Shown: in pieces, positions 24,102 to 32,517 of the stretch | Position numbering within the stretch: position 1 is the stretch's first letter | How the letters are laid out: every line of letters begins with the position of its first letter | From: Blastocatellia bacterium | Lineage (GTDB): Bacteria; Acidobacteriota; Blastocatellia; RBC074 | Assembly (NCBI GenBank): GCA_016789725.1 | Contig: JAEUQN010000003.1 | Coordinates: 59,472 to 117,802, forward strand | DNA length: 58,331 bases | Direction of reading: 5' to 3' | Translations under genes and position numbers: made by a program | Notes under the pieces: generated by a model | The model's database searches: none | What the model saw: the letters and a program-made list of their open reading frames with translations, nothing else | Told to the model about the DNA's origin: nothing

Positions 24102-25937
24102 CTACTGCCACGCTACAATTTGCGTCGCTAAAGTTTCTGTCGTGCTGACCGTGCGCCAAAACTCTGCGCGTTTGACCGCAGCGCCTGCTGCCGCTTCAGT
24201 TGAAACGGAAAAGGATTGGCAGAGCGCCGCATCATTTGTGGCTGCCAATTTGAATAACCGGCTAATCGCATTCAGCAATTCTTCATCGCTATTCAGTTTG
24301 CTGGTGCTCGTGTTGGTTTCTGTCGCAACGGGGAAAATCGGTTGCAACTGTTGCCGCAATTGTTGCCATTCACGCCGGAAACCTTGCGCGTGTTGATGGA
24401 GCAAGGCCTGCCAACGTTCGCGTGTCGCCTGATCCTGCGTTTGTAACTGCGCCGCACTGAAACGATCCGCAATTTGTTTCAGCGCCAGCGCGTGCGCACG
24501 AGCGCGGGACGAACGGTTGCAAACCTGCGCGGCGAAGCGTTGTATCTCTTGTTCCAATCGTTCGCCCGTCAATCCGCGCGCCGTGAAGTGATTGCGTAAT
24601 TCAGTTTCGACCGGAATAGCTTGTTGCGCGACCTGTGCATCTTGCACGATGACTTTGCGCGGCGATGAAGATTGCGCTTGTCGCGTCTGGGCTTCAGTAA
24701 CAGTGCTGATTTCGATTTTCACTGCCGGGTTGCTGGCAACAGCTTGCAAGGCGCGCAGTAATTCGCTCTTGCGTGCGTCGGTTTCGACCAGGCCGTCGAT
24801 CTTCAATTGACCATTGGCGGTGCGCGTCACATTCAATTGTTCGCCGAGCAGCGCGTTGACCTGGTTCAAGCGTTCCAACACTTCAACTTCCAACGTGGCA
24901 GAAGCGATTGCTGCAAGCGCAGCAGTTGTTGAGGCGCTCGGCGACGCACTCGGCGATGCGGTTGGTTCGAGTGACGGCGAAGGCGAAGGGTTGGCGAGCA
25001 CAGAAAGCGCAGGCGTCGCTTCAGCAAAGTCGTTCAAGGCTTGCGCAGACAGGATTTCAAACGAGGTTTCGCGCAATTCAAAACTGCGCGACTCGCGCTC
25101 GCCCTGCACTTGCAACTGCAACGCGATGGCATGCCAATCGCTGCGGCGGACAGTCAAGGTGGCGGCGATGATGGTGTTAACGGCGTGCGGCGCGGTGGCA
25201 GTCGTTGTCAGCATCAGCCCGTCGTTGTTGCGCGCAACGCTTTCGGCTTGTCGTGGAATGCGATTGCGCCACGCGGCAAACGCGGCGGCGGACAACGGGC
25301 GTTGCGGATCAAACTGATTGGCGGTGAGGATTGCTTCGACTTCGGCGAGCAGCGCAGGCTTTTTCTTCACGTCAGCGAGGCGTTGGCGAAACTGCGTGCG
25401 CTCGACATCGTGCCAGCTTTCCCACGTTGCTGACTCATTCGTGCCGCTGCGCTTGACTTGAATTTTGCGATAAACCACCGGAGCACCGACGCGCTGTAAA
25501 CTTGCAGCTTCGGCTTGCGTCGAGCGTTGCAAAAATTCCTGCGCCGAAACGGGACGCTCCGATTGCCAGAGGAGGAAGGACAACGCCGCGACGACGAGCA
25601 GACAAGCGGTCGCGCCAATCAGCACGCGCAAGCGGAATTCGGTTTGCCACCAACCGGCCACCCGTGCCTGCCAGGCGGGACGCACGCTCGTCGCTTCCAA
25701 TCGCGCGGAAAAATCGCGCCACAAATCATCGAGCGGAAGCGGTTCATCAACCTCACGCACATGCGCCGTCGCGTCCACAAACTGCTCCACGCGGCGTTCC
25801 AGTTTGGCTAAGTTTGCGCGCAACTCCCAATCCGCCGCGAGTTGCTGCCGAATTTCGGCCTGGCGCTGCGGTGACAGCTCTTCGTCGAGAAACGCGAGCA
25901 ATTCATTTTCGTCTGGTTTGTGCGGCCTTTTCATCAT
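24102..25937 (-). CDS. Membrane-anchored anti-sigma-factor-like protein
   Basis: A 611-residue single-pass protein. The N-terminal cytosolic part ('DENELLAFLDEELSPQRQAE') resembles anti-sigma domains but lacks the zinc-binding HxxxCxxC. One membrane helix follows (about 103-124). The C-terminal ~485 residues are extracytoplasmic, rich in Ala and Gln, with a Ser/Pro low-complexity stretch near 312-332 and many predicted helices. The start overlaps the end of the ECF sigma gene by 35 bp, a sign of translational coupling. It should hold the sigma factor at the membrane until an outside signal arrives. The periplasmic part is much longer than in most anti-sigma factors, so it may itself be the sensor. 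Confidence 0.75.
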   Translation of the reverse strand: MMKRPHKPDENELLAFLDEELSPQRQAEIRQQLAADWELRANLAKLERRVEQFVDATAHVREVDEPLPLDDLWRDFSARLEATSVRPAWQARVAGWWQTEFRLRVLIGATACLLVVAALSFLLWQSERPVSAQEFLQRSTQAEAASLQRVGAPVVYRKIQVKRSGTNESATWESWHDVERTQFRQRLADVKKKPALLAEVEAILTANQFDPQRPLSAAAFAAWRNRIPRQAESVARNNDGLMLTTTATAPHAVNTIIAATLTVRRSDWHAIALQLQVQGERESRSFELRETSFEILSAQALNDFAEATPALSVLANPSPSPSLEPTASPSASPSASTTAALAAIASATLEVEVLERLNQVNALLGEQLNVTRTANGQLKIDGLVETDARKSELLRALQAVASNPAVKIEISTVTEAQTRQAQSSSPRKVIVQDAQVAQQAIPVETELRNHFTARGLTGERLEQEIQRFAAQVCNRSSRARAHALALKQIADRFSAAQLQTQDQATRERWQALLHQHAQGFRREWQQLRQQLQPIFPVATETNTSTSKLNSDEELLNAISRLFKLAATNDAALCQSFSVSTEAAAGAAVKRAEFWRTVSTTETLATQIVAWQ

Positions 25938-26529
25938 CTGATGTGATTCTCGACTTCCCCGCTAACTTACCAGTCAAGAGGGCGTCATACGTCTCGGCAA
26001 AGCGGCGCAAGGCACGATTAATGAGTTGTCCGACCGAGTTGGGATTCACTTGTAAAACTTCAGCCACCTCTTGATAACGCAATCCACTGCGGCGCAAAGC
26101 CAAACATTCCTGATCGCGTTCACTGAGGCTCGTCAGTGCGGTTGTGGCGTAATGCTGGCGTTCTTTTTCTAGCAACAAATCTTCCGGCGTGCGCGGCGCG
26201 GTGGAGCGGAACGGTACGACATTCGTCGTCGCATCGTGTTCGACCCGCTCGCGTGTGCGCTGACGACGCAGCCAGTCAATTGCCCGATTACGCGCCAAAC
26301 GAAACAATAAGGCACGTTCGTGCTCGTAGGCTTCCGTCCGCTGCTGCAATTGATAGAAGGTCAAAAAGCTCTCCTGCACGATTTCCAGCGCATCTTCGTG
26401 GTGATGGACGCGCGAATACACGAAGCGATAGACCGCCGCGACTTCCTGACGATAAAACTCTTCGAAGTGGGTTGTTTTCTCCGAATGCTTCACGAAGTGA
26501 TCTTGATTTGAGCGCCAATTACGATGCAA
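25903..26529 (-). CDS. ECF-family RNA polymerase sigma factor
   Basis: About 200 residues with sigma region 2 ('FYRQEVAAVYRFVYSRVH', 'EIVQESFLTFYQ', 'RNRAIDWLRRQR') and region 4 ('LSERDQECLALRRSGLRYQE' with the helix-turn-helix 'VAEVLQVNPNSVGQLINRAL'), joined by a short linker. It directs transcription of target promoters, probably those of the receptor/peptidase genes downstream. No ATG is available at the N-terminus; TTG at 26529 or GTG at 26493 are the candidate starts. It overlaps the anti-sigma gene and lies 86 bp downstream of the E1 gene on the same strand. Confidence 0.9.
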   Translation of the reverse strand: MHRNWRSNQDHFVKHSEKTTHFEEFYRQEVAAVYRFVYSRVHHHEDALEIVQESFLTFYQLQQRTEAYEHERALLFRLARNRAIDWLRRQRTRERVEHDATTNVVPFRSTAPRTPEDLLLEKERQHYATTALTSLSERDQECLALRRSGLRYQEVAEVLQVNPNSVGQLINRALRRFAETYDALLTGKLAGKSRITSDDEKAAQTRRK

Positions 26530-26615
26530 GCAGATGTGCTTACATCAGGAACAGCGTTTGAGCTGGAAGATTGTGACAGGGCGGGAAATTTTTCTTTCAG
26601 TGAAAGCAGACAGCC

Positions 26616-28862
26616 TCAGCGAGATGCTGAACCCAATTCGCGCGCGGCACCGATAATCTGCGGTTCCGAAAGTAACACCAAATTCGCTGCCGCTCCGAGC
26701 GGGACGTAAGTATCCACGGCGCGGACGGAACGCAGCGGGCGCGAGTATCCAGCTTCGGCGAGTGAAGCGAGAATAGCATCCGCGATGCCCCCGCCAGTCG
26801 TGCGGCACTCGTCCGCCACCAGCACGCGCTGACATTCATTGGCGTAGTGCTGAATCGCTTCCAGCGGCAAGGGATTTAGCCAGCGCACATCCAGCACGCG
26901 AGCGTTGAGATCATGTTGTTCTTTCAACTTTTGCGCGGCGCGCAACGACAAGCGCAGACCATTTGCATAACTCACGATCAACAGGTCTGTGGCGTCTGGG
27001 TGGTACACACCCACTTCACCCGGCAACAACAATTTGTCCGGCGAGGGATAATCAAACAGCCATTGCCCATCGCCGTCTTCGTGCAAATCTTTTTCGTGAT
27101 AGAGCGCAATGGGTTCAAGGAAGACAGCGACGCGCCCACAAGCTTTCGCAGTTGCGAGCAAGCCGCGCAACATCATCGCCGCGTCATCCCCGCGCGACGG
27201 TGTGGCAAGAATCAAGCCCGGAATATCGCGCAACGCGCCAACCGAATTGTCATTGTGGAAATGCCCGCCGAAGCCTTTTTGATAGGCCAATCCTTGCACA
27301 CGCACAACCATTGGATTTTGAAATTGCCCAGAGGAAAAGAATTGCAACGAACAGGCTTCGCCGCGCAACTGGTCAAGCGCGTTGTGCAAATAGGCCAGAT
27401 ATTGAATTTCAGGAATCGGCAACAAGCCCGCCATTGCGGCCCCCTGCGCTACGCCAAGGATCGTTGACTCATCCAATAAGGTATCGAAGCATCGTTGCGC
27501 GCCAAACTTCTTTTGCAAACCGGCAGTCACGTAATACACACCGCCTTTGCGCCCGACGTCTTCACCAAACACGATGATTTCCGGCTGTCGAAGCATTTCA
27601 TCTGCCAAAGCAGAATTGATGTGCGCCGCCATCGTCCGGCGCGTCGGAGCTGTTGCCTGTTCCGGCAAGGCGTCAGCCCAAAAGTTTGACCGGGCAGCCG
27701 CTTCAACCTGCTTATTCGCAACTGCGAGAATGGCAGGCTCGTCGTAAGGAGCAAGCGGTTTGATAATTTCAGCAACGCTAGTGAGTTTGGGACGCTGCAC
27801 AACCTCAGCACACGCGGCATCCACACGCGATTGGACATTTTGAATAATACTTTGCAGTTCACGCGGCGAGGCGGCTCCCGTTTCGATCAGGCGTCTGGCG
27901 TTCAGCAGCAACGGATCATTCGCCTCAATTGCTTCGATTTCTTCTAACGAACGATACCCGGTTTCGACATCTGTTCCGGCGTGTCCCCAGAGCCGAACCA
28001 CGTGCAAATGCAAAAACACCGGTGTGCGGTGATGACGGCAATGGTTGATGGCCTCGCAGGTCACGTTCCAGATTTCATCTATCGAACCAGACGCTTCAAA
28101 ATATTTCAGATGGGGTTGTGCGACAAACGAATCGTGAATCCAGTTGCGGGGCGTTTCTACAGAAATCCCGATGCCGTTGTCTTCGCAAACAAATAAGATC
28201 GGCGCGGCCCCACCACGTCGCACGGTGTAGCGCGCGGAATTGATTCCGGTTAACGCGGTGGCGTGGTTAGCCGAAGCATCGCCGAACGAACACACCACAA
28301 TCGAATCGTCATTGAGGTTGGTCGCTGTGCCGAGTTTGCGGGCCTGTCGGAGCGCAAAGGCCAGCCCCGAAGCTTTCGGCAAATGCGACGCAATGGTGCT
28401 GGTTTGTGGCGGAACCCACAGCGGCAAACTTCCCCAAACCTTGTGTCGCCCCTGAGAAATCGGATCATCAGAGGAAGCACAAAAGGACAACACCGTATCC
28501 AGAATTGGATTTGCGTCTGGCAGCTTGCGCGCTCGCGCCGCCATCAATGCGCCGGAACGATAATGAAGAAAACACGGATCATCAAGCCGCAACAATGTGC
28601 CGAGGATCGCATTCTGTTCGTGTCCGGCACTGGAAATTGTGTAGAACGATTGATTTGTTTTGCGCAATTCGCGGGCCGCCACATCCAGCATACGGCTAAT
28701 GACCTGATCCGTAAAAACCTCCAGCGCCTGTTGCGCAGTCAAGGTAGTATCAGAATTCAACGGCTCGTCATCGGCGATACGATGCGGGGCATCTTGTGCA
28801 GTGGCGAGATAGTGATGCAGGGTTTCCTGAACGATTTCAACTCTGGTCTTGCTCATAGTCAT
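26616..28862 (-). CDS. Fused E1 alpha/beta component of a 2-oxoacid dehydrogenase
   Basis: A 748-residue thiamine-diphosphate enzyme in which the usually separate alpha and beta subunits are joined. The alpha half (about 1-390) has the cofactor motif 'GDASANHATALTGINSARY' ending near 'VCEDNGIGIS'. The beta half (about 410-740) starts 'EIIVFGEDVGRKGGVYYVT' and carries 'DTLLDESTILGVAQGAAMAG', 'GGHFHNDNS' and 'DVRWLNPLPLEAI'. It decarboxylates a 2-oxoacid (branched-chain type most likely) and passes the acyl group to an E2. No E2 or E3 gene is in the window. Starts at 28862 or 28856 are equally plausible; the longer frame to 28943 has no supporting homology. Confidence 0.88.
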   Translation of the reverse strand: MTMSKTRVEIVQETLHHYLATAQDAPHRIADDEPLNSDTTLTAQQALEVFTDQVISRMLDVAARELRKTNQSFYTISSAGHEQNAILGTLLRLDDPCFLHYRSGALMAARARKLPDANPILDTVLSFCASSDDPISQGRHKVWGSLPLWVPPQTSTIASHLPKASGLAFALRQARKLGTATNLNDDSIVVCSFGDASANHATALTGINSARYTVRRGGAAPILFVCEDNGIGISVETPRNWIHDSFVAQPHLKYFEASGSIDEIWNVTCEAINHCRHHRTPVFLHLHVVRLWGHAGTDVETGYRSLEEIEAIEANDPLLLNARRLIETGAASPRELQSIIQNVQSRVDAACAEVVQRPKLTSVAEIIKPLAPYDEPAILAVANKQVEAAARSNFWADALPEQATAPTRRTMAAHINSALADEMLRQPEIIVFGEDVGRKGGVYYVTAGLQKKFGAQRCFDTLLDESTILGVAQGAAMAGLLPIPEIQYLAYLHNALDQLRGEACSLQFFSSGQFQNPMVVRVQGLAYQKGFGGHFHNDNSVGALRDIPGLILATPSRGDDAAMMLRGLLATAKACGRVAVFLEPIALYHEKDLHEDGDGQWLFDYPSPDKLLLPGEVGVYHPDATDLLIVSYANGLRLSLRAAQKLKEQHDLNARVLDVRWLNPLPLEAIQHYANECQRVLVADECRTTGGGIADAILASLAEAGYSRPLRSVRAVDTYVPLGAAANLVLLSEPQIIGAARELGSASR

Positions 28863-29077
28863 TCGTGGGGCGGGATTCAAGTTTGAATGAATACATTGCC
28901 ATCCATCCCCCGCCGAGGTCAAAACAATATAGACCAAGAGCAATATCCACCAAAAACGATTCAGATGGCTCTTCCATCAAATCGCATATCAATGTGTTTT
29001 TTGAATGCTTGTGACTGGCTGGTTATAGATGAGAGGAAAGGTTAAATCGCAGGTTTTGGCATTGGATGTAATCAGTC

Positions 29078-31303
29078 CTACATGACCATTGAACTTTTTA
29101 TGATTTCGATTTCCTGCGGTGGAGGCAGGTGCGGAGTGGGAGTGCCGTTGGTGGCAAGCTGCCGCTCATTTTCTACATACACCTCGACATCAGCAGCATC
29201 CAAGGGCTTCGCAAACATATACCCCTGTCCATATTGACACCCCAGCGCATGCAATTGCGCTCGTTGTTCCTGGGTTTCAATGCCTTCCGCCACGACATCC
29301 ATATTCAGATTTTTGGCGAGCGTGACAATAGTGCGGACGATTTCTAAATTCTCATCGCCCTGTCCCATGCGGCTGACGAAAGAGCGGTCAATCTTGAGAG
29401 TTGTAACCGGAAATCGGTGGAGGTAGCTCAAACTGGAATAACCTGTGCCAAAATCGTCAATGCTCAGTTGCAGGCCCAGCGCGCGCAATTGCTTCAGCAA
29501 CACCGCCGAAACCTCCGCGTTTTCCATCACAACACTCTCAGTAATTTCCAACTTCAGGCGACTGGGATCGAAGCCGGTCTCGAACAAGATGTCTTTTACT
29601 TTTTGGATAAGCTTGGGATCATTAAGCTGCCTGCCAGATAAATTCACACTCAGCGTCAAAGTCCGAAATTCCGGGAAGTCGCTTTGCCAATCTCGCACCT
29701 GACGGCAAGCTTCTTCCAACACCCATTGCCCCAGCGGGACAATCAAACCGGTTTCTTCCGCAACCGGAATGAATTCCAGCGGCGGCACAATCCCACGGTC
29801 AGGATGACGCCATCGCACCAAAGCTTCAAAGCCATAAAGCTTCCCAGAATTGACATGCACAATCGGTTGATACACCAGATAAAATTCGCGGCGCTCAACA
29901 GCCCGACGCAAATCATTTTCCAAATTCAGGCGCAAAAGGGTTTGGGCATGCATCGCCTTGTCAAAGATTTCATGGCGCGCTTTGCCTCCTTCTTTGGCCC
30001 GATACATGGCAATATCGGCATCTCGCAAAACCTCTTCCGGTTCTTCATATTCAGCCGTACTAAGCGAGATGCCAACGCTCGTGGTCATGAATGTTTCATG
30101 CCCGTCAATGCAAAATGGCGCGGTCATCGCCTGTTGAATGCGTTCGGCGAGGTGAATCGCCAGGGTGGAAGAGTTGATTCCGTCCAATAATATTGCAAAC
30201 TCGTCGCCCCCAAAGCGGGCGACGGTATCCACTTGCCGCACACAGCTCCGCAACCGATTTGAGATTTCAATTAGTAGCTGATCGCCAAACGTGTGCCCTA
30301 AACTGTCGTTGACATATTTGAACCGATCAAAATCCAGAAACAACACGGCGAAAATAAATTCTTCATCTCGTTTTGCCCGCGCAATCGCTTTTTGCAAATA
30401 CTCGGTAAACAACACGCGATTCGGCAAGTTGGTCAAAGCATCGTGCAGCGCAGCATGTCGAAAACGATCTTTACTTTCTTTCAGCGCCTGACTGATACGC
30501 TTTTGCTCTTCAATGGATTGGCTGAGTTCTACAATATGGCGTTCGGCTTGTTCGGCGCGTTCGCGCTCGGCCTGTTCCGCTTGTCGGGCTGATTGCTTGA
30601 TGTCTTCGATGTAGCGACGATAAGTAAAATAGACAATGGCGACGATCACGCCCGTCACCAGCATCGTCGAAAAATTAATGACGCCGCCCACTCGCACCAG
30701 AACTCCGGCAGCCGCTGCACCAGAAAAATAAGTCAGCGAAGACCAAAGACAATGTTTGCGCCAGGTCAGCCAAAACGCTTCCCCGGTTTTCAGCGCCGTG
30801 AAAAGTGCCACCAGGCCGGAATTCGCCAGAAACTGGGACAGCGCCATAATGCCGAGCGCCAGGAACAAGGTTGGCCAATGAGAAATGGAGGGGATCGTCG
30901 TGATGGGTGAAAACTTGAGTCGCAGGATAGTAGCCGTCAGGAAAGTGGAACAAGCCATGACAGCCGTGTTGAGCAGAATCGTGCGCGCCTTGATAGCCAC
31001 GCCCTGTCGTCTAAATCGCAAGCTGGAGCAAAGTGCTTCGGTCGCCGCCAACAGGATCGCCGCATCGCCGCCATACAACAACAGCGCCAGAAACGTGAGC
31101 GTATCAGAAAACGAAATATGAGCTTTCACCTGCGGCACTTGAATCGTCAAACGCGCACTGAATCCGATCAGCACAAAGGCAAGAATCAGAAAGCGCCAAT
31201 CTGTTTTATCTATTGGGAAACGCAACAAAGAATAAAGACAGATGGCTGCTCCGGCCCCAAGAACCAGCCAATGTATCCATTCTATTCTCCGTTTTTGTGT
31301 CAT
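29078..31303 (-). CDS. Membrane GGDEF-EAL protein (cyclic di-GMP turnover)
   Basis: A 741-residue protein with about seven membrane helices (residues 10-235, a MASE-like sensor), a short coiled coil rich in 'AERERAEQAE', a GGDEF domain (about 285-450, intact 'FGGDEF' near residue 362) and an EAL domain (about 465-720, with 'GFEALVRWRHP', 'ITESVVME' and 'DDFGTGYSSL'). Both catalytic motifs look intact, so it may make and degrade c-di-GMP, or be biased by its sensor. The ligand of the membrane part is unknown. It is monocistronic, with 426 bp free of clear genes upstream. Confidence 0.95.
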   Translation of the reverse strand: MTQKRRIEWIHWLVLGAGAAICLYSLLRFPIDKTDWRFLILAFVLIGFSARLTIQVPQVKAHISFSDTLTFLALLLYGGDAAILLAATEALCSSLRFRRQGVAIKARTILLNTAVMACSTFLTATILRLKFSPITTIPSISHWPTLFLALGIMALSQFLANSGLVALFTALKTGEAFWLTWRKHCLWSSLTYFSGAAAAGVLVRVGGVINFSTMLVTGVIVAIVYFTYRRYIEDIKQSARQAEQAERERAEQAERHIVELSQSIEEQKRISQALKESKDRFRHAALHDALTNLPNRVLFTEYLQKAIARAKRDEEFIFAVLFLDFDRFKYVNDSLGHTFGDQLLIEISNRLRSCVRQVDTVARFGGDEFAILLDGINSSTLAIHLAERIQQAMTAPFCIDGHETFMTTSVGISLSTAEYEEPEEVLRDADIAMYRAKEGGKARHEIFDKAMHAQTLLRLNLENDLRRAVERREFYLVYQPIVHVNSGKLYGFEALVRWRHPDRGIVPPLEFIPVAEETGLIVPLGQWVLEEACRQVRDWQSDFPEFRTLTLSVNLSGRQLNDPKLIQKVKDILFETGFDPSRLKLEITESVVMENAEVSAVLLKQLRALGLQLSIDDFGTGYSSLSYLHRFPVTTLKIDRSFVSRMGQGDENLEIVRTIVTLAKNLNMDVVAEGIETQEQRAQLHALGCQYGQGYMFAKPLDAADVEVYVENERQLATNGTPTPHLPPPQEIEIIKSSMVM

Positions 31304-31328
31304 AAGAATGCGCTGCGCTAAATAAGCC

Positions 31329-31424
31329 TCAGCATCCCGGAACGGGTGTTTGCGCGGCTACGCTCATCAGCGTTAGAGGTAAGCTCAGCAAAGGCGCAAG
31401 TAAGAATGAAAGTGGTTTTCTCAT
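31329..31424 (-). CDS. Possible 31-residue signal-peptide ORF
   Basis: The minus strand encodes MRKPLSFLLAPLLSLPL followed by TLMSVAAQTPVPGC and a TGA. It looks like a complete signal peptide with an AQ cleavage region and almost no mature part. No ribosome-binding site is evident. It may be the start of a lost exported protein or a non-coding coincidence. Confidence 0.25.
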   Translation of the reverse strand: MRKPLSFLLAPLLSLPLTLMSVAAQTPVPGC

Positions 31425-31655
31425 AGATACTTTTTTGTCTATTGAGGCCAAAGCACAATCGTCTGCGCCCGCCTCAACTTTGAGGGTTCAATTCAAACCG
31501 ATAAATATTCAGCAGAAATGATAGTTGTATGATAACTGCGGTGACATTTGGAAATACTCAGGGATTAGGAAGGAGCGATGGATTGAAACTAAGTGGGCAA
31601 CCGGGGAGCAAAGGGTTTGCCATCGCACTGGGAAAATTAGAGGGTGCCGAACAAC

Positions 31656-31680
31656 AAAAAGCCCGATGAAAACATCGGGC
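31656..31680 (-). terminator. Rho-independent terminator of the ABC/HlyD operon
   Basis: GCCCGATG (31661-31668) and CATCGGGC (31673-31680) form a perfect 8-bp stem with an AAAA loop. On the minus strand it is followed by TTTTTG, 50-75 bp after the ATPase stop. Confidence 0.8.
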
Positions 31681-31729
31681 CGTGAAGGTTAGTTCGGATT
31701 ATGCTGTGTCAGGAGGATGGAAAAAGTAA

Positions 31730-32428
31730 TTACAGGCCTTTGCTCTCTTCAACAATGGTGCCGTCAAAAAGATGAATGGTGCGATCTGCGAAACGGGAAA
31801 ACCGCGTATCGTGTGTGACCATGCAAATCGTAGCGCCGCCCTGGTGCAATTCGCGCAAGAGTTCCATCACGGCTTCACCGTTCTTGGAATCCAGGTTTCC
31901 GGTCGGCTCGTCCGCCATCAAAATCAAAGGCTGCCCAACAATCGCACGGGCCACTGCGACGCGCTGTTGTTGACCGCCGGAAAGCTGCGAGGGCAAGTGT
32001 TTGGCTCGATGCGCCATTCCGACGCGCTCCAAGGCGTCGTTGACACGTTGTTTGCGTTCTCCAGCGGGCATCCCGCGATAGGTCAGCGGCAATTCAACGT
32101 TTTCGTACACACTCAGATCGCCAATCAAATTGAAGCTCTGGAAGATGAAGCCGACTTCACGATTGCGGATGCGCGCGCGGTCCGCCAGGGTAAGATTTTC
32201 GACGGGCTTATTATTCAGCCAGTAATTTCCCCCCGAAGGCGAATCCAATAAACCGAGAATCGAAAGCAAGGTGGATTTGCCGCAACCGGATGGCCCGGCA
32301 ATCGAAACAAATTCGCCGGTTTCAATTTCCAAATGAATGTTCGCCAGTGCATGCGTTTCAACTTCGTCGGTCAAAAATACTTTATTGACACCTTCAAGTT
32401 TCAGGAGTGATTGGGTGGATGAAGCCAT
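31730..32428 (-). CDS. ABC transporter ATP-binding protein (MacB/LolD type)
   Basis: A 232-residue ATPase with Walker A 'GPSGCGKSTLLSILG', Q-loop 'FIFQSFNLIGDLSVYENV', signature 'LSGGQQQRVAVARA' and Walker B 'LILMADEPTGNLDS'. The sequence pattern ('NREVGFIFQSFNL', 'DEPTGNLD') is that of MacB/LolD exporters. The start at 32428 follows AGAGGAC; an upstream frame extension is probably not translated. It lies 89 bp after the HlyD-like gene, and a terminator follows, so the permease one expects next is missing from the operon. Confidence 0.92.
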   Translation of the reverse strand: MASSTQSLLKLEGVNKVFLTDEVETHALANIHLEIETGEFVSIAGPSGCGKSTLLSILGLLDSPSGGNYWLNNKPVENLTLADRARIRNREVGFIFQSFNLIGDLSVYENVELPLTYRGMPAGERKQRVNDALERVGMAHRAKHLPSQLSGGQQQRVAVARAIVGQPLILMADEPTGNLDSKNGEAVMELLRELHQGGATICMVTHDTRFSRFADRTIHLFDGTIVEESKGL

Positions 32429-32517
32429 AAATGTCCTCTGGGGTTTAGGGGCTGGGGGCTTGGTATTGAAGAGAAGGCATGACCTTTGATCCTCAATCGC
32501 CACCCCTCAAACCAAAA

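Larger units (their letters stand above)
31304..31729. other. Intergenic region upstream of the GGDEF-EAL gene
   Basis: 426 bp between the GGDEF-EAL start and the ABC ATPase stop. It holds a possible tiny signal-peptide ORF (31329-31424) and the terminator of the ABC/HlyD operon (31656-31680). Nothing else is recognised in about 31440-31650, although an AAGGAG before an ATG near 31575 leads only to an immediate stop. Confidence 0.6.
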
